From Hymenopellis radicata (Eukaryota > Basidiomycota > Agaricomycetes > Agaricales > Physalacriaceae): 64,000 nucleotides of DNA. The notes beneath the pieces were generated by a model, which did no database searches, was not told where the DNA came from, and was given only the letters and a program-made list of their open reading frames with translations. Below, in pieces: positions 44,501 through 55,734 of the stretch. The stretch spans positions 1-64,000 of the forward strand of contig JADNRX010000078.1 in the NCBI GenBank assembly GCA_015501595.1, given 5' to 3'. Positions within the stretch are counted from its first letter, which is position 1, and each line of letters begins with the position of its first letter. A program made the position numbers and the translations under genes.

Positions 44501-45839
44501 GAGAGTGCTCTTCCGAGGATGGTCTCCCGTGAGGAGGTGCTTGGTACCCGGGTCATGCGACGTTGGGGAGGGTGTACTAGAGTAGTCTAATAATTGAGGA
44601 GCTGTCTTCGAGTAGTCCTAATAATTGAGGAGATGTCTTCTTCGCTTCTTCGGGTGCTGTCTCTCGTGTGGGGCTGGGTCGCGGGTTCAATTCAGACGCA
44701 TGTCAGGAAGTATTGCTTCGTGGGTGAGGTCGCGGGTGTCGGGCAAATCAATACATTTTGTACTGCTTCTTCGCGGGTTCTTGTTCAAATCATTGCATTT
44801 TGTAGGCTACTCATACTAATCAAACTACTCTAATAAATCGCCACTAGGAGCGTGGTGCGTTGCTAAGTCGAGCTGGTCTTCTCGGCCGAGATCCAAATCG
44901 CCGAGGCGGGGTGTCCTCCCACGGGCTGGCGAGTACAGCAATCGAGTCTCTCGCGGTAAGGCTAAAAAAAAAAGGAGTCTCGGATGCTGATGGCAGGACA
45001 CCAAGGCTAAATACCAACTGTGCGAGAGGTCGGTTCTGGGTCACAACATCCCTTCCTTGCTCGCGCAGTCCCCGTCTTGGGCAGCCGAAGCTGTGGTATT
45101 TGCCCCCAGCACACACGGACGGCTAAAAGGTTGAGTAAGTGAGTTTAATGCGAGTCACTGCGACGTACCGTGCTGCCGTCAACTCGTAGCACTTAAGCAC
45201 GCGAGTCGAGGCAGAATCCGAGTCACGACCTGGAAATCAGCAGAACGCGCATGCCGGGAATCGAACCAGAGCTCGTCAAACAGAGTAGGCGTCTAGCGAA
45301 TAAACACGTTAGTTGAGGATGACAGTAAAGGCAAGAGGGGCACTTACAGCACAATGTCAGCTCTAGAGAGTCCGCTAGTTAGCCGACGACAATAGCATCC
45401 TGAACACGAGTGGATACATGGACGTCAACCAAGGAGAAGTCTACCCATGAAGCAACAAGTCAAATCACGGCAAGGGACAAGATGCACCTACAAGACAAAT
45501 CAACACTAGGGCGCCGACAACAGAGACAGGACAGTAGACAAGAGGGCAAGCATAGCAACAGCATAACGGCGAGAAGGAAAGATGGTGATGGGATTGATGA
45601 GAATTCCAGTGGCCTTTATACCTCTCGATATTAGAGTTTGATATAGTGGGCGCACGTCTGGGCCCAAATCACTAAGCGAGTGACTCATGCGCAGTGCGCG
45701 CGCTCCGTCGCATCAGAACTAGAAATGTGGCGAAACTTTTGTTCTTAATGAATCCTCACTCCCGTGGCGTAGTTCAACGCGGCTTGTCATTAGGAATTGA
45801 TAGATACACATATCATTATCCTAGCTGCTTTGTAGAGTA
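44501..45839. other. Non-coding middle of unit 1
   Basis: It matches 56515-57806 of unit 2 at high identity with small indels. No gene recognised. A tRNA B-box-like sequence (GGTTCGATTCC on the minus strand) at about 45252-45266 does not fold into a full tRNA. Confidence 0.4.
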
Positions 45840-47375
45840 CATCAGGGAAAACTGTAAATTGTACGTACGTCTACGTAGGTCTACATAGGCCAGGTAGGCC
45901 AGGTACAGAGGTACCCCTATACGTAGCCCTAGTGTAGACATCACCAAGCTGTACGTATACCTCCTGTAGACCTACGTAGACTACACGGAGGTCTACACAT
46001 AGCTCTTGTAGGCCATCTGTACACCCACAGTAGACATGCAGTATACCTACTCTCAAATCATAATCCCCGGTGGTTCTATTACTAGCAGGAGAACCGTGCA
46101 GAAGGAGGAGTAAAAGCCACAATATATTTGGAGATAAATCAATACATGTACAGGCTAACAATACACGAGGAGCACATTCGGTAGCAGGTAGGATAGATAC
46201 CCTACGATACGATACGGTAGATACTGACTTGGACGTCGCGCTGTCCTGGATATAGCGGGGCCAGTCACCGGCGAGCTACGAAATATTTTCATTAGATGCG
46301 TTGCGATCGCTGCTCTCTCGATACTCACAAGTAGTCCTCATGCAGGACTTGATCCTCGTTGGTCATCCGTGAATTGTGCCTGTTGGTCGTCTGTGGACTG
46401 TGGCTCGTTCCTCGCCGGCGTTGCTTGGTCTTCATCCTCTCTGGTTGCCGTTGTCGTGGTTCGTTCCTCGTTGGTCGTGGCTCTGGGTCTTCATGGTTCG
46501 TGACTCGCTCTCGTAGCTCGGTCCTCGTTCGGTTCTCCGGTCCTCGTATCTGGTTCCTCGTCAGTGGTGACACGTTCCTCGTTGGGGTCGGTCGTGGCCT
46601 GTTCCTCGATGGTCGGATTCTCGTGGGTTGCTGCTCGTTCTTCGTGGTTCGTGCCTCGCTCCTTGTTGGTCGTGTTTCGCTCCTTAGTGCCATAGTGGTC
46701 GTGTCTCGTTCGTCGCTGGACATGGTCCACTCCTCGTGCATGTAGCTCTGTTGGTCGTGTCTTGTCGCTTGATGCTGCTGGTCGACGGGATGGTCATCGC
46801 GGGCTCTGAATCCTCGTTCTGTGTCGGTGGATATTGACGGAGACGACTCGCCCAGGAGTAGCAGTAGCATCCAGAAGCGACACAGCTCTGATTGAGTCAG
46901 AGCAGGCATTGTCGCCGGTCGGAGAGGAAGAGGAAAAGGTTGGGGAACGGATTGGGAATGGGGGGAAGACAGGACGACTGGGCGGAGTTCAGAAAATAAA
47001 TTTCGCAGTGGATGATGCGTGCGCACGGACCATTTGATCGAGTGGACTTGGCAAGATTTCTGCCACACGACTTGACAAAATATCGACCTGGTCGACTCGA
47101 ATACTTAGAATTCGCGATGGACTCTTGGTTCCAACATACTGCAATGCACCTTGACAGTGCTTCTCAAAAATATTTTCGCCATGGCTGCTGCCGACCTACA
47201 TACACTTCACCAGAACCTATTGTAACCTGTGTAGAGGTGAGTGGCAACTACATAGTTCTACGTAGTGCTCACCAGACTGTACGTACATCTACGTAGGTCT
47301 ACGTAGACACGACCCTTTCGGCGTACCCTACGTAGACAGGCCCCGATCTACATAGAATTTCAGATTTCCCTGATG
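45840..47375. mobile_element. CATCAGG-TIR element in tandem unit 1
   Basis: The empty site is visible in unit 2 (GTAGAGTAGTGTAGC near 57800). Here the same flanks are GTAGAG-TA and TA-GTGTAGC, so TA was duplicated (45838-45839 and 47376-47377). Ends: CATCAGGGAAAACTG and, inverted, CATCAGGGAAATCTG. Both subterminal regions (about 250 bp left, 150 bp right) are packed with CTACGTAG / GTCTACGTAGG motifs. The interior carries an open frame on the minus strand. TIR start and architecture match the 15126-16846 element, though the interiors are unrelated. Confidence 0.88.
46325..46909 (-). CDS. Passenger ORF of the CATCAGG element, Arg/Thr/Glu-rich
   Basis: ATG at 46909-46907 (MPALTQSELCRFWMLLLLLGE), 194 codons to the stop at 46325. 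A short hydrophobic stretch at the start is followed by a highly charged, repetitive region rich in TR, NE and RPT words (for example RPTRSEARTTKNEQQ). The DNA is a degenerate minisatellite around CGTTCCTCGTTGG. Near the stop a GTGAGT donor suggests a further exon. No domain recognised and no resemblance to a transposase; it could be a chance open frame through a repeat. Confidence 0.35.
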   Translation of the reverse strand: MPALTQSELCRFWMLLLLLGESSPSISTDTERGFRARDDHPVDQQHQATRHDQQSYMHEEWTMSSDERDTTTMALRSETRPTRSEARTTKNEQQPTRIRPSRNRPRPTPTRNVSPLTRNQIRGPENRTRTELRERVTNHEDPEPRPTRNEPRQRQPERMKTKQRRRGTSHSPQTTNRHNSRMTNEDQVLHEDYL

Positions 47376-47377
47376 TA

Positions 47378-48600
47378 GTGTAGCACGAAAATAAGAATGT
47401 GGTATTAGCCGCACATTCCGGATTCTGCAGGGCGGTCTTAGTAACTGATTGCAACGAATATTACAGTCTGAAGGCACGTACCTCACTTTAGTCTATACAA
47501 TATCTGAAAGCTTGGATCCAGTGCTCCTTGACGCGCTAGGAGTCAGCAGTAAGCTGGATACTTGTAGGAATATACCTTCGCGAATTATTCACGCCACAGA
47601 ATATTCTCAAGACGGGGACCTGTGCCAAAGCGTGTATCAAGGCAACGATCGGGCGCCCAGAACGCATCTTACACATGGGAATATTCTTCCGGCGGGGACC
47701 TGAATTCGATCTGTGGAGGAATGTCAGTTTGTACTCCCCATTCTGACTTTCCCTCTTACCGTCACCGCTGCCGCCCCCGCAAGCACGAAAATTATATGGT
47801 AAGCTGGTCTTCACCGTCGCTCACCTCGTCTTCTGACAGTCCATCATCTCAGTGCGTTCTCCACCCCGGAATGGCGTCAACACTCTCGATTGTCGTATCC
47901 GACGTCGCGCGCGTAAATTTCTTGTAGTCGTTTCGGAAGAAGGCAAGGTAAAGAAGAGAGACGGTTTACCAGCCTGCACACTGACTGCTCAAACTGCATA
48001 GTGCCTCAATTCGTGGAGATCCGGGGTCAGAAGTTGTAAGTCGTCCCAGGCGGTACTTCCCAGAGGTCCCAAGAGTCATACGCACTCAATTCGTCGAAAT
48101 TCAGGTTATAATGTCGAGAGTTCAAGAAAAAAAGGAGCCACGGAGGACGAGAAGGTGCGTGTTGAACGCCCACAGCCTTCACGGCTGACAAGTTGTTCCC
48201 TACAGGTCGCGGACGTACGCTGCTAGATACTGGCCGGGAAGGTCCAGCGCCACGAGGAAGAGTCGCCCAATTTGTCGAGAACCGGGATTAGATTGACAAG
48301 AGGGGGGTATATGAAGCGAGGGACAAGGATTGACGAAAGGGCCGTCCGAGGTGCGTTGTTGTATTCGGCGTCATTTGAAACGAAGTGACACCCAAGAACC
48401 CACAGACCCCCATCAAACGTCCAAAAGAGCCGAATATCCAATGAGGAAACGGTCAAATTCGAGAGACGCCGCGTCACGACATGAAGGGCAGGAGCAAGAA
48501 CCTCTCGATCGTGTTTCCGCCAAATGCGGCAAGTTCACGCTTGACTGCTTACCGTCACCATGTGGATCCTCAAATTCGTTTCTTTGTTCCAACAACGCGT
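47378..48600. other. Conserved but unassigned stretch, unit 1
   Basis: It matches 57810-59030 of unit 2 with indels. A GTAAGC...TCAG intron-like segment near 47800-47850 is conserved at 58240-58291, and short frames flank it (CRIRCRPRKCHVVVSDKGK in unit 2). Coding is possible, but the product cannot be assigned. Confidence 0.35.
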
Positions 48601-50650
48601 TGGCGCCTTCGGCGCCGCTGGGAACGCCAAACTCCTCAATACTCAACTTTGGATTCCGAAGAACGGAGAGTGGGATTAGAGCAGCGTTGATGGCCTCGCC
48701 GGCCAGGCTTGGGTTTCTGGCGAAAAGTCCGTTTTTCCTGTTCTTTTTCGCGTCATTTTGCCTGATTTTATGCTAGATTCACTTCCCCCGGTTGCCCAAC
48801 TTTGTACGCTTCTCTTGCCTTGGCGGTATTGATCTGGAGGCTGATTTCGACAGAGGACGTATGGATGGACCGCGGTGGCTTCGCCACCGCCTCGACTAGG
48901 CGTCTACATGTGGAGAAAACGACTTCGTTCTCATGGAAACCGAGGCTTTGATCCAGAGCAGGCGTGGGTGTCCTCGCCGGACCGGCTTTTGGTCCAGGCG
49001 AAAAGGTGTGTGTTTTGACCTCATTTTGATCTTTCATTTCTAACCACATTTCATTAGATCTACATCTCGCGCCATCAAATAAGGTACGTTTCACTCCGTA
49101 TTTCGCGATATTCTTCTTCTCACCACTTGCCATTAGTCGAGGCGGCTTCGCCGCCTCCTCACACGTTCAAACAACTCGAGGAACAACGCCACGACTTCGG
49201 AACACGCACTTTCGCCACTCTTATGGTGTGTGTTGGCCTCGCCGGCCCGGCTTTTTTTTCTGGGAAAAAGCTCCTAATATTTCCTTTCAATTTCACGTTG
49301 ATTTCTGACTTGGTTTTATTAGTTCGACCACAGAATTACAGTCAAATGGAGCGAGAATTCCTTCTCTATGGACGCTTCTTTTCCCTTGATCGCGATCTGG
49401 ATCTTGCTGGGCTCGGTTTTACGGACGGATTGGGACATTTGGGCGGCGAACTGGCGAACTTTTCAAGGTACGTTTGTTCCCTCTTCAATTTCAGGACTAA
49501 TCTTTATTCCAGCGTTACGATATTGCGTTGGTACGCAGTGATCAGCGGCGCTGCCCCGCTGCGCTTGCAATGCGGGCCTTTCGCTCTTCGGATAACGACA
49601 CTTTCCGGGACTGCACGCCACACTTCGACTTTGGTCTCGGCTCACCTGGACACCACTACCTACCGGTCGTCGTTGTTAGCATGCAGTATCCTCTCTCTCT
49701 CTTGCGACGGTCACATTAACGTCCCAGTGGCCGCGATGTACGCGTCAGACCCTCAACTCGCCGAGAACTCTTCTAATTACAGCCGCACCTATGCTCACGC
49801 GCCTAGCCTTCGGATAATCCTAGCCGTTGCTATCGACTTGGATCTGACGTTGTTCGGCTTTATGGCCTCATTTGAACATGTCGGTTACGAATTTGTTCTG
49901 GTACGTTATGCCCGTCTAACTCGCATTCTGGGCTAATAACTTATTGTAGCGCCTGAATTATCGTACAATTTCAGTGAGCAATGGCGCTACCGAGGCTCTG
50001 CGCGCGTTCCTTGCTGCTCACTGCTCGTATAACGAGTTCAGTCTGAAGTCCATGCCACATTCGATTGGAGTCTTGCGCTTCTTACACGCTCGCGCTTAGC
50101 GCCTTCTCCGCATTGGAATACTCCTTCTGACCACATCTCCATCGAATCTTCGCCCCGGCTCCCACGCTATAATTTCTCAGTCTGCCTAGAACTCTTCAAA
50201 TTTGAACACGGACCTATGCTCATGCGGCCAGCCCACGGCTCTATACCCGTTGATGGCGATTTGGATCTGACGGAGCTCGGATTTATGGACGCATTCGGAC
50301 ATGCTTGGTCTTGGGTACGTTATTGTGTTCTGTCGCGCTTATTGAACTAATGACTTATTCCAGTACCTGAAACGCTATGGATACGCAGTGAGCAGCGGCG
50401 TAGCCGCCGCTGCGAGCTCCTCACTGCTGGGTAACCGTGGTTGTCGGTATTCTACGCCACACTTCAAGTTGTTTCTCGGACGAGTGGGACGTCGGCCCTT
50501 CTTCTCCTCAGCGACGACTATATCGTCAGTTACGACGATGTCCTGTTCGGTTTCAAGGACCGCGATGTTGAGAAAGGGCTGTCTCGGGTTCGTGCCCTGG
50601 TCATTAGATCAAATTTGCGGAGCTAACTTGTTTGCAGCTCGTATCCACGG
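48600..50650 (+). other. Tract of degenerate repeated exons, unit 1
   Basis: Two sets of internal repeats. Set 1: CCTCGCCGGNCCGGCTT-type motif at about 48693, 48972 and 49237 (spacing 260-280 bp). Set 2: GATCTGGATCTTGCTGGGCT-type motif at about 49394, 49838 and 50261 (spacing 420-445 bp), encoding DLDLAGLGFTD / DLDLTLFGFMA / DLDLTELGFMD. Each set-2 block is followed by GTACGT and, 60-100 bp later, a TTATT(C/G)(C/T)AG acceptor and a second peptide (RYDIAL, RLNYRT, YLKRYG). The tract behaves like a multi-exon gene built by exon duplication, now carrying frame breaks. Product unknown. Confidence 0.5.
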
Positions 50651-51363
50651 CGCGTTGATTCGGTCGTGGACTACCCTGCCTTTATGTTGATTTCGACTCT
50701 GTGGGGCTGCGTTTCGGCTGGGACGACGACTCATAGGCACCGGAGAACGGACAGCACCGCTTTATGGTTAGTAGAACATTTTGTCTTTTGTGTAGGAGTA
50801 TATGTACTTGTTGTAGCTACGACGGCAATGAAAATTGAGTTGCTGAAATCTCTTCTGTGCGAATGTGAACGAAGTCGACGAAGTTACTTACCATGGATTA
50901 GTAGATAGTGTTAGTTAGGGAGACCAGAAATATGTATATACGGAATTGCACATCGTTGAAGGTCTCTATAGCTGTCTAAATGCTCTGTAGAGCATAGTAC
51001 AAGATGCTGGTAAAACATGGTTAGTACCCAAAGTCGGACTACAACACAAACAATAAGATAACCCACCTATTGAAGGTTACGGAGATGATTATATCCCCGA
51101 AACCTCGAACGAAAACTTCTTCTGACGACGGGTTCTGGCAGACTTAAAAACTTTCGTGATCGATAGAATGGACCTGGAAGATGATGTCCGTCGGGTCGCC
51201 AAGTTGATTCCAAGCAGCCAATGAAAAGTATTTCCTCCGCTTGCTGAGCGGGTAACTCGAGTCATCCCAATGCTCCAGGCCTTCAATCAGCTCGGAATTA
51301 GTGGGAAAACATTGTGATCAAACGTCAACATCCGGCTAAGCTACCCCCAGGTGATCGAGACCG

Positions 51364-53561
51364 CTTGACCTCGAACCACGACGTGTCCGAATCCAAGGCG
51401 CCTACACCAACTCACCTTCGTGCTCTCCGCCTCTCTGCAACTCTGGCCGACCTATATTTACCTGGAGGTTCGTCTATGGACCACTTAAGGCAAATTCCGA
51501 TGGTTCTTGAGCCTGAGAACGCGTTCTAAAGACGACTTTTCGCGTCAGAGGCTCAGCGAGTCGTGTAGGACCCTGCACATCGATGACATGAGGATTTCTA
51601 GACCCTGTGACGTATCTGGGGCTCTGCCTATCTTATCTGGACCGCCATGGATGCGGGGAAATGACGCATAGGTCGTCTTCCTCCTCCGTTCCTCCGACAC
51701 TTTGGGTAAACATTGTTTTCCGATTCAATCCGTTCGATTTGACGGCTGTATAAGGTCTACGTACCTTAATTAGACTGTCATCGATTGTCTGCCCACCTCC
51801 GAACGAATTTAATTCAACGTTAACGCACGACTTACGCTGTGTTCCCAGATTGCTCAAAAGGTTCGTACCTTTTCTGCGTTTCAACGGGCTTCATTTCGCG
51901 CTGACTCATATCACATGGTAGTGGAACGTAATCGGAGAGTTTCTCCGTTCCCAGAACAGTCTAATTAGCAACGCGAAGCGTTGCGCTTGTCCGGCTGAAA
52001 AAACTCATCAGTAAGTTTTCACTACCTCCGTGCCCAGACGCCGCAGTATAACTCCCATCAGATCATCAGGGGTAGACCCTGCAGCTAATTCCGGCGTTTT
52101 GGTAGTTGGAAGCTTGGGTCGAGGATGGGAAAGTCGGTACAGTGCGTTCTGGAGCAGGAGGTAAGTTCCATTCGCCTTGGACTCGTCACTTTCGCTAGAG
52201 TTTAACCCATGTTCAAGTTTAGATTTGACATTCCTCGATATGTATTGTAGTCGCTGTCCTGTGCTCAGGGCGACGAACTAAGAACAAGCGAGATTGTGTG
52301 GCGGCGCGTATTGCGCCCGAATATTGGAAAGATTTCGTCCGTGCGACGGTCGCGCATCACGGCGTTCGATTATCCGCATCTATTTACGTTTCTTCCAGAG
52401 CCTGTGATACTCGAAAGTGGAATAAAAGGTGATGAGATTCCAACCGAATCCATCATCACCCATTCCCTTCTCTCCTTCTCTCACAGTTTCTTCTCTATTC
52501 GCTACTGACCATCCTATCATGCTCTTCTATCCTGTGGACGGCTGGAGTCGTTGCTGCCGCCGTCCTCATCATCGTGTTCCCGACGCGTAGCCATTGAAAA
52601 CGTGACGAGCACGGGAATCGTGACAGGTCAGTTTCCTTCTTCCCACCATCATCGTTGATTCTTATTGGTTACTTCCGCCTCTCTCAGCGCTGTTCTACTT
52701 GCCTCTATTCCTTCTTGTAGGTTATCTTGTTTGCTGTCCTCCTCAACTAGACCGCTGACGACTTTTGAAAGACTTCCATATCCGCCGCCGACTTGGACGG
52801 GCCGCAGTGTCCTACACTGATTATCCTTTCGAAGAGAACCGCGTCTCTGGACACCCCGCCTGGTATGTCGTCACTGTTCTTCCCGCCCATTATGTGTCCT
52901 TACCTCCCGCTCTCAGATTTGGACACCTTGATTTTTGGCAGCACTGCTCCTTTCTCATCGCGCCCTCTGGTATGTTGTTGTCTTGGGTATTCGCCTGTGA
53001 AACGCTGCTAATAATCTTCGTATAGTATTATTTTCGTCGGCGTTGCGGTCCACCCTCTTAGACGACGTCGAGTTACGGACTGCCTTGATACGTTGATGGA
53101 GTTGCGTGAGGCGTTGTCTTCGTGACGCGTCCTTGTCCCATTTGGCTTCGCGCCGGTGGGAAGGCGACGATACATCTTTTGGCGGCAATTCAGACCCCAG
53201 AGCCATGGGTCGACGGTGGCGGGCGTTTCGGACCACGGCCCATGGTTGCCCATGGGCAGCTGGAAGATATCACCTGGAGATTTATGTGCGCTGGAGCCAT
53301 TGATATCGGGAACCGCGGCTGTAAGTGGTGGCCGACAGTTATTCACGGTGAGTTCCCAAGTCTTGTCCAATCCTGTACTCATTGTTGCTAGGATATTCAC
53401 TGTTCGCTGCGAATGGTGCTCGCCCAGTAAGCCGAGTTTGTTCTTCGTGTGCTTTTCACTGACTTGGTAGTAGTCCTCTACGACGAAGGCGCCCTATCGA
53501 CGCTGGCCGAAGGCGTATCTACTGAGATGACGGATATACTCCTGCCTTGCTCCCGAAGGAG
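51364..53561. repeat. 2.2-kb segment identical between units (unit 1 copy)
   Basis: By eye identical to 61803-64000 at constant offset 10439. The last difference to the left is at 51363 (G) versus 61802 (T). Upstream of this the units differ every few tens of bases. A minus-strand frame near 51100-51300 and short plus-strand frames are present; no gene is assigned. Confidence 0.8.
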
Positions 53562-54079
53562 GGGTATCTTGCATTTGCTTGGACTGGGATGACCAGCGGC
53601 TTTTGAGGAGGACAACGAAGGTGTGATCACCTCATGTCTGGATTGTTTCAATGGTACAGATGTTGCACGAGCCAGCGTCACTGTGGCTCGCTACTTTTCG
53701 GTAAGTCTCTTAAGGTTCACCTGAATTATCTTGTACTAACGACATGCTCCAGACGTCCATAACAACGGTGCTTTGCTCACCGCGCCTCGCCTCCGACAAT
53801 GTCATCTCTATCTGGACTCGCCGTGTATGACTGGGGATTGCTCGACGTCTTTCCGCGATGATGTGGGCGCGACGTCGGGATTCCGAACCCGACGAAGAGG
53901 TGAGATTTTTAAATTTGTCTAATTCCTTCAGAAGCTGATGTTGTCCTTTAGATGTTACTACAAGGGCCTAGTACGACCGAAATTGGAGGAACGGGATCGT
54001 AGCATGGAGAATACACTGTCGTTATGGTAGTACGACGTGCGCCGAACCCGCCATATAGTAGGCATAGCTAGGTATATGG
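53562..54079. other. End of unit 1 / junction to unit 2
   Basis: Its unit 2 counterpart lies beyond the window. The homology of unit 2 to unit 1 begins around 54078 (GGCCTGCTCTTG). No gene recognised; intron-like GTAAGT...CCAG near 53701-53753. Confidence 0.4.
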
Positions 54080-54103
54080 CCTGCTCTTGATCCTACCACC
54101 ATC

Positions 54104-55139
54104 ATGTCAGATATGGACACTGTTATTCGTGAAGCACTTCTCCTGCAAAAACCGCTTGCTCGACGTCTTTTCAGGTCGCGAAGGATGTCTGGATTTTCTC
54201 CAAGCCATTCGCTCGAGGCGGACTTATTCCTATCGGAGGACGCTCGACGGCCGTCAAACTTTCCAACGGCGGCGTATGGGTCTTAGCTTCAACGCCCTTA
54301 TCCACAGAGACGAAATCCACGCTGGACAAGATGGGCCCGGTAGAGTGAGTAATGTGCTCTTACCCTCCGGCTATCACACATCAATCACGTTCAGATATAT
54401 CGTATCAGCGGACAGGGTGCACCATCTATTCCTCAGTAAGCTGGACACGCATATATGCATGCCATCTTACGAACTGACGCGTGTACTCTTATAGCCGAGT
54501 ACAAGACGGCCTATCCGAACGCCAAAGTCATTGCCCCGGCCGACGCGGTGGAGCGACACGGTAACAAGGACCTCAAGGTCGACGGCATTTGGGGAAAAGA
54601 TCCTCCCGATACGAAATATGGGTTTGAAGACGATGTAAGTGGTCATATACATCTCTTCTCGTGTGGCTAATTAGCACTATCATAGATCCAACATTGTTAC
54701 TTCTCTGGCTTCGTCAACAAGGACGTCGCCTTCTTTCATCCCGCCTCCAAGACGCTAATCGAAGCCGACCTACTCTTCAACCTCCCCGCCACGGAGCAAT
54801 ACTCCAAGTCCAAGACTTCTGGCAAAATTCCCGTTTTTGGCGGATTCAACCCCCATGGCTGGGCCGCTGCGCGCTTTGCTTGGACGATGGGCCAGGACAG
54901 AGAGTATGTGTTCCCTTCGTCCGAGTTTGTTCGATCTTGATTCTGAGTGGCGTGAATTTGCTAGGGCTATGAAGCGTGATGCGAAGACGGTCTCGCAGTG
55001 GGATTTTGAGCGCATAATTCCCTGCCACGGGGTAAATCCATTTCTTCTCTTCGACCACCTTCTAACATAACGACAGGATGTCATCGAGCAAACGGGAAAG
55101 AAGGCTTGGCTCGACTGCTATCGTCACTATTTGAACTAA
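54104..55139 (+). CDS. DUF4336-type protein, unit 2 copy
   Basis: ATG at 54104. Exons equivalent to unit 1 are all in frame: FFHPASKTLIEADLLFNLPATEQYSK, then GGFNPHGWAAARFAWTMGQDRE, AMKRDAKTVSQWDFERIIPC, GDVIEQTGKKAWLDCYRHYLN, stop at 55137-55139. However, the first intron (54134-54174, 41 nt) begins GC instead of GT (GAA|GCACTT) while the acceptor TTTTCAG is kept. If a GC donor is used the gene is intact; if not, the first exon runs to a stop. DUF4336 proteins have a metallo-hydrolase-like fold with unknown role. Confidence 0.78.
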
Positions 55140-55734
55140 CAATTGTTTCCCTTGTTCGTCCATGGAATGACATGGATGTTGTCTATCCATATTTGAACTG
55201 GATTATCAGATAGGCCCTCAACATCGCGGAAACCTTCCGTGAGACTACTTCACACTTGATTTTTCCTTATTCGAGGTCGCGTCCTGGTCATTTTCTCTTC
55301 GACATGCGTACTTCGCGTCTGATTGCGCGTCTTGGGATCCTCCTTGTAACTCTTTCCGCATTCTTGGTAGTACCATCATTGCAGAAGGAAGGCAAGGAGT
55401 CGACTGCCAGTTAGGGCTCATCCCACTCTTTCTGTCTTTTCCGTTGCTAAACCGCGCAGAAATTAGTTCAGCCATTCCGCCGACGTGACGAACGCCTGCA
55501 TGCCAAGTATGCCATTATACAATGATAATACAATTAATACTTCGCGTGAGAATGCCGATGCTCTGCTACACATGGGCTATCAGACTCTTTGGAGATATCA
55601 ACCTGTAGCACTTGCCCATCTAAGCCGCAGTATCCACATTTTGACAAAAGCGTGAGGAATTACCTGTCAAAGGAAGAGTCCAGGCTTTCCTTTCTGATGA
55701 TGACACCATTCGCGCTCTACTCCAGTCCACCATC
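55140..55734. other. 5' flank of the unit 2 F-box gene
   Basis: 55185-55734 matches 43130-43699, including the short hydrophobic frame (LGILLVTLSAFL). No further gene. Confidence 0.35.

Larger units (their letters stand above)
40890..54075 (+). repeat. Tandem segmental duplication, unit 1
   Basis: The sequence from about 40890 is repeated from about 54080 in the same order and orientation: DUF4336 gene, F-box gene with minisatellite, non-coding middle, repeated-exon tract, and the 51.1-53.6 kb stretch. The offset falls from 13.18 kb at the left to 12.04 and finally 10.44 kb, because unit 2 lacks about 1.1 kb (42.0-43.1 kb) and the element at 45840-47375. Confidence 0.9.

Noticed and set aside
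45240..45330. tRNA-like B-box (GGTTCGATTCC on the minus strand), also near 57205-57280 in unit 2
   Set aside because: I could not form acceptor and anticodon stems around it; it may be tRNA-derived, but is not called as a tRNA.
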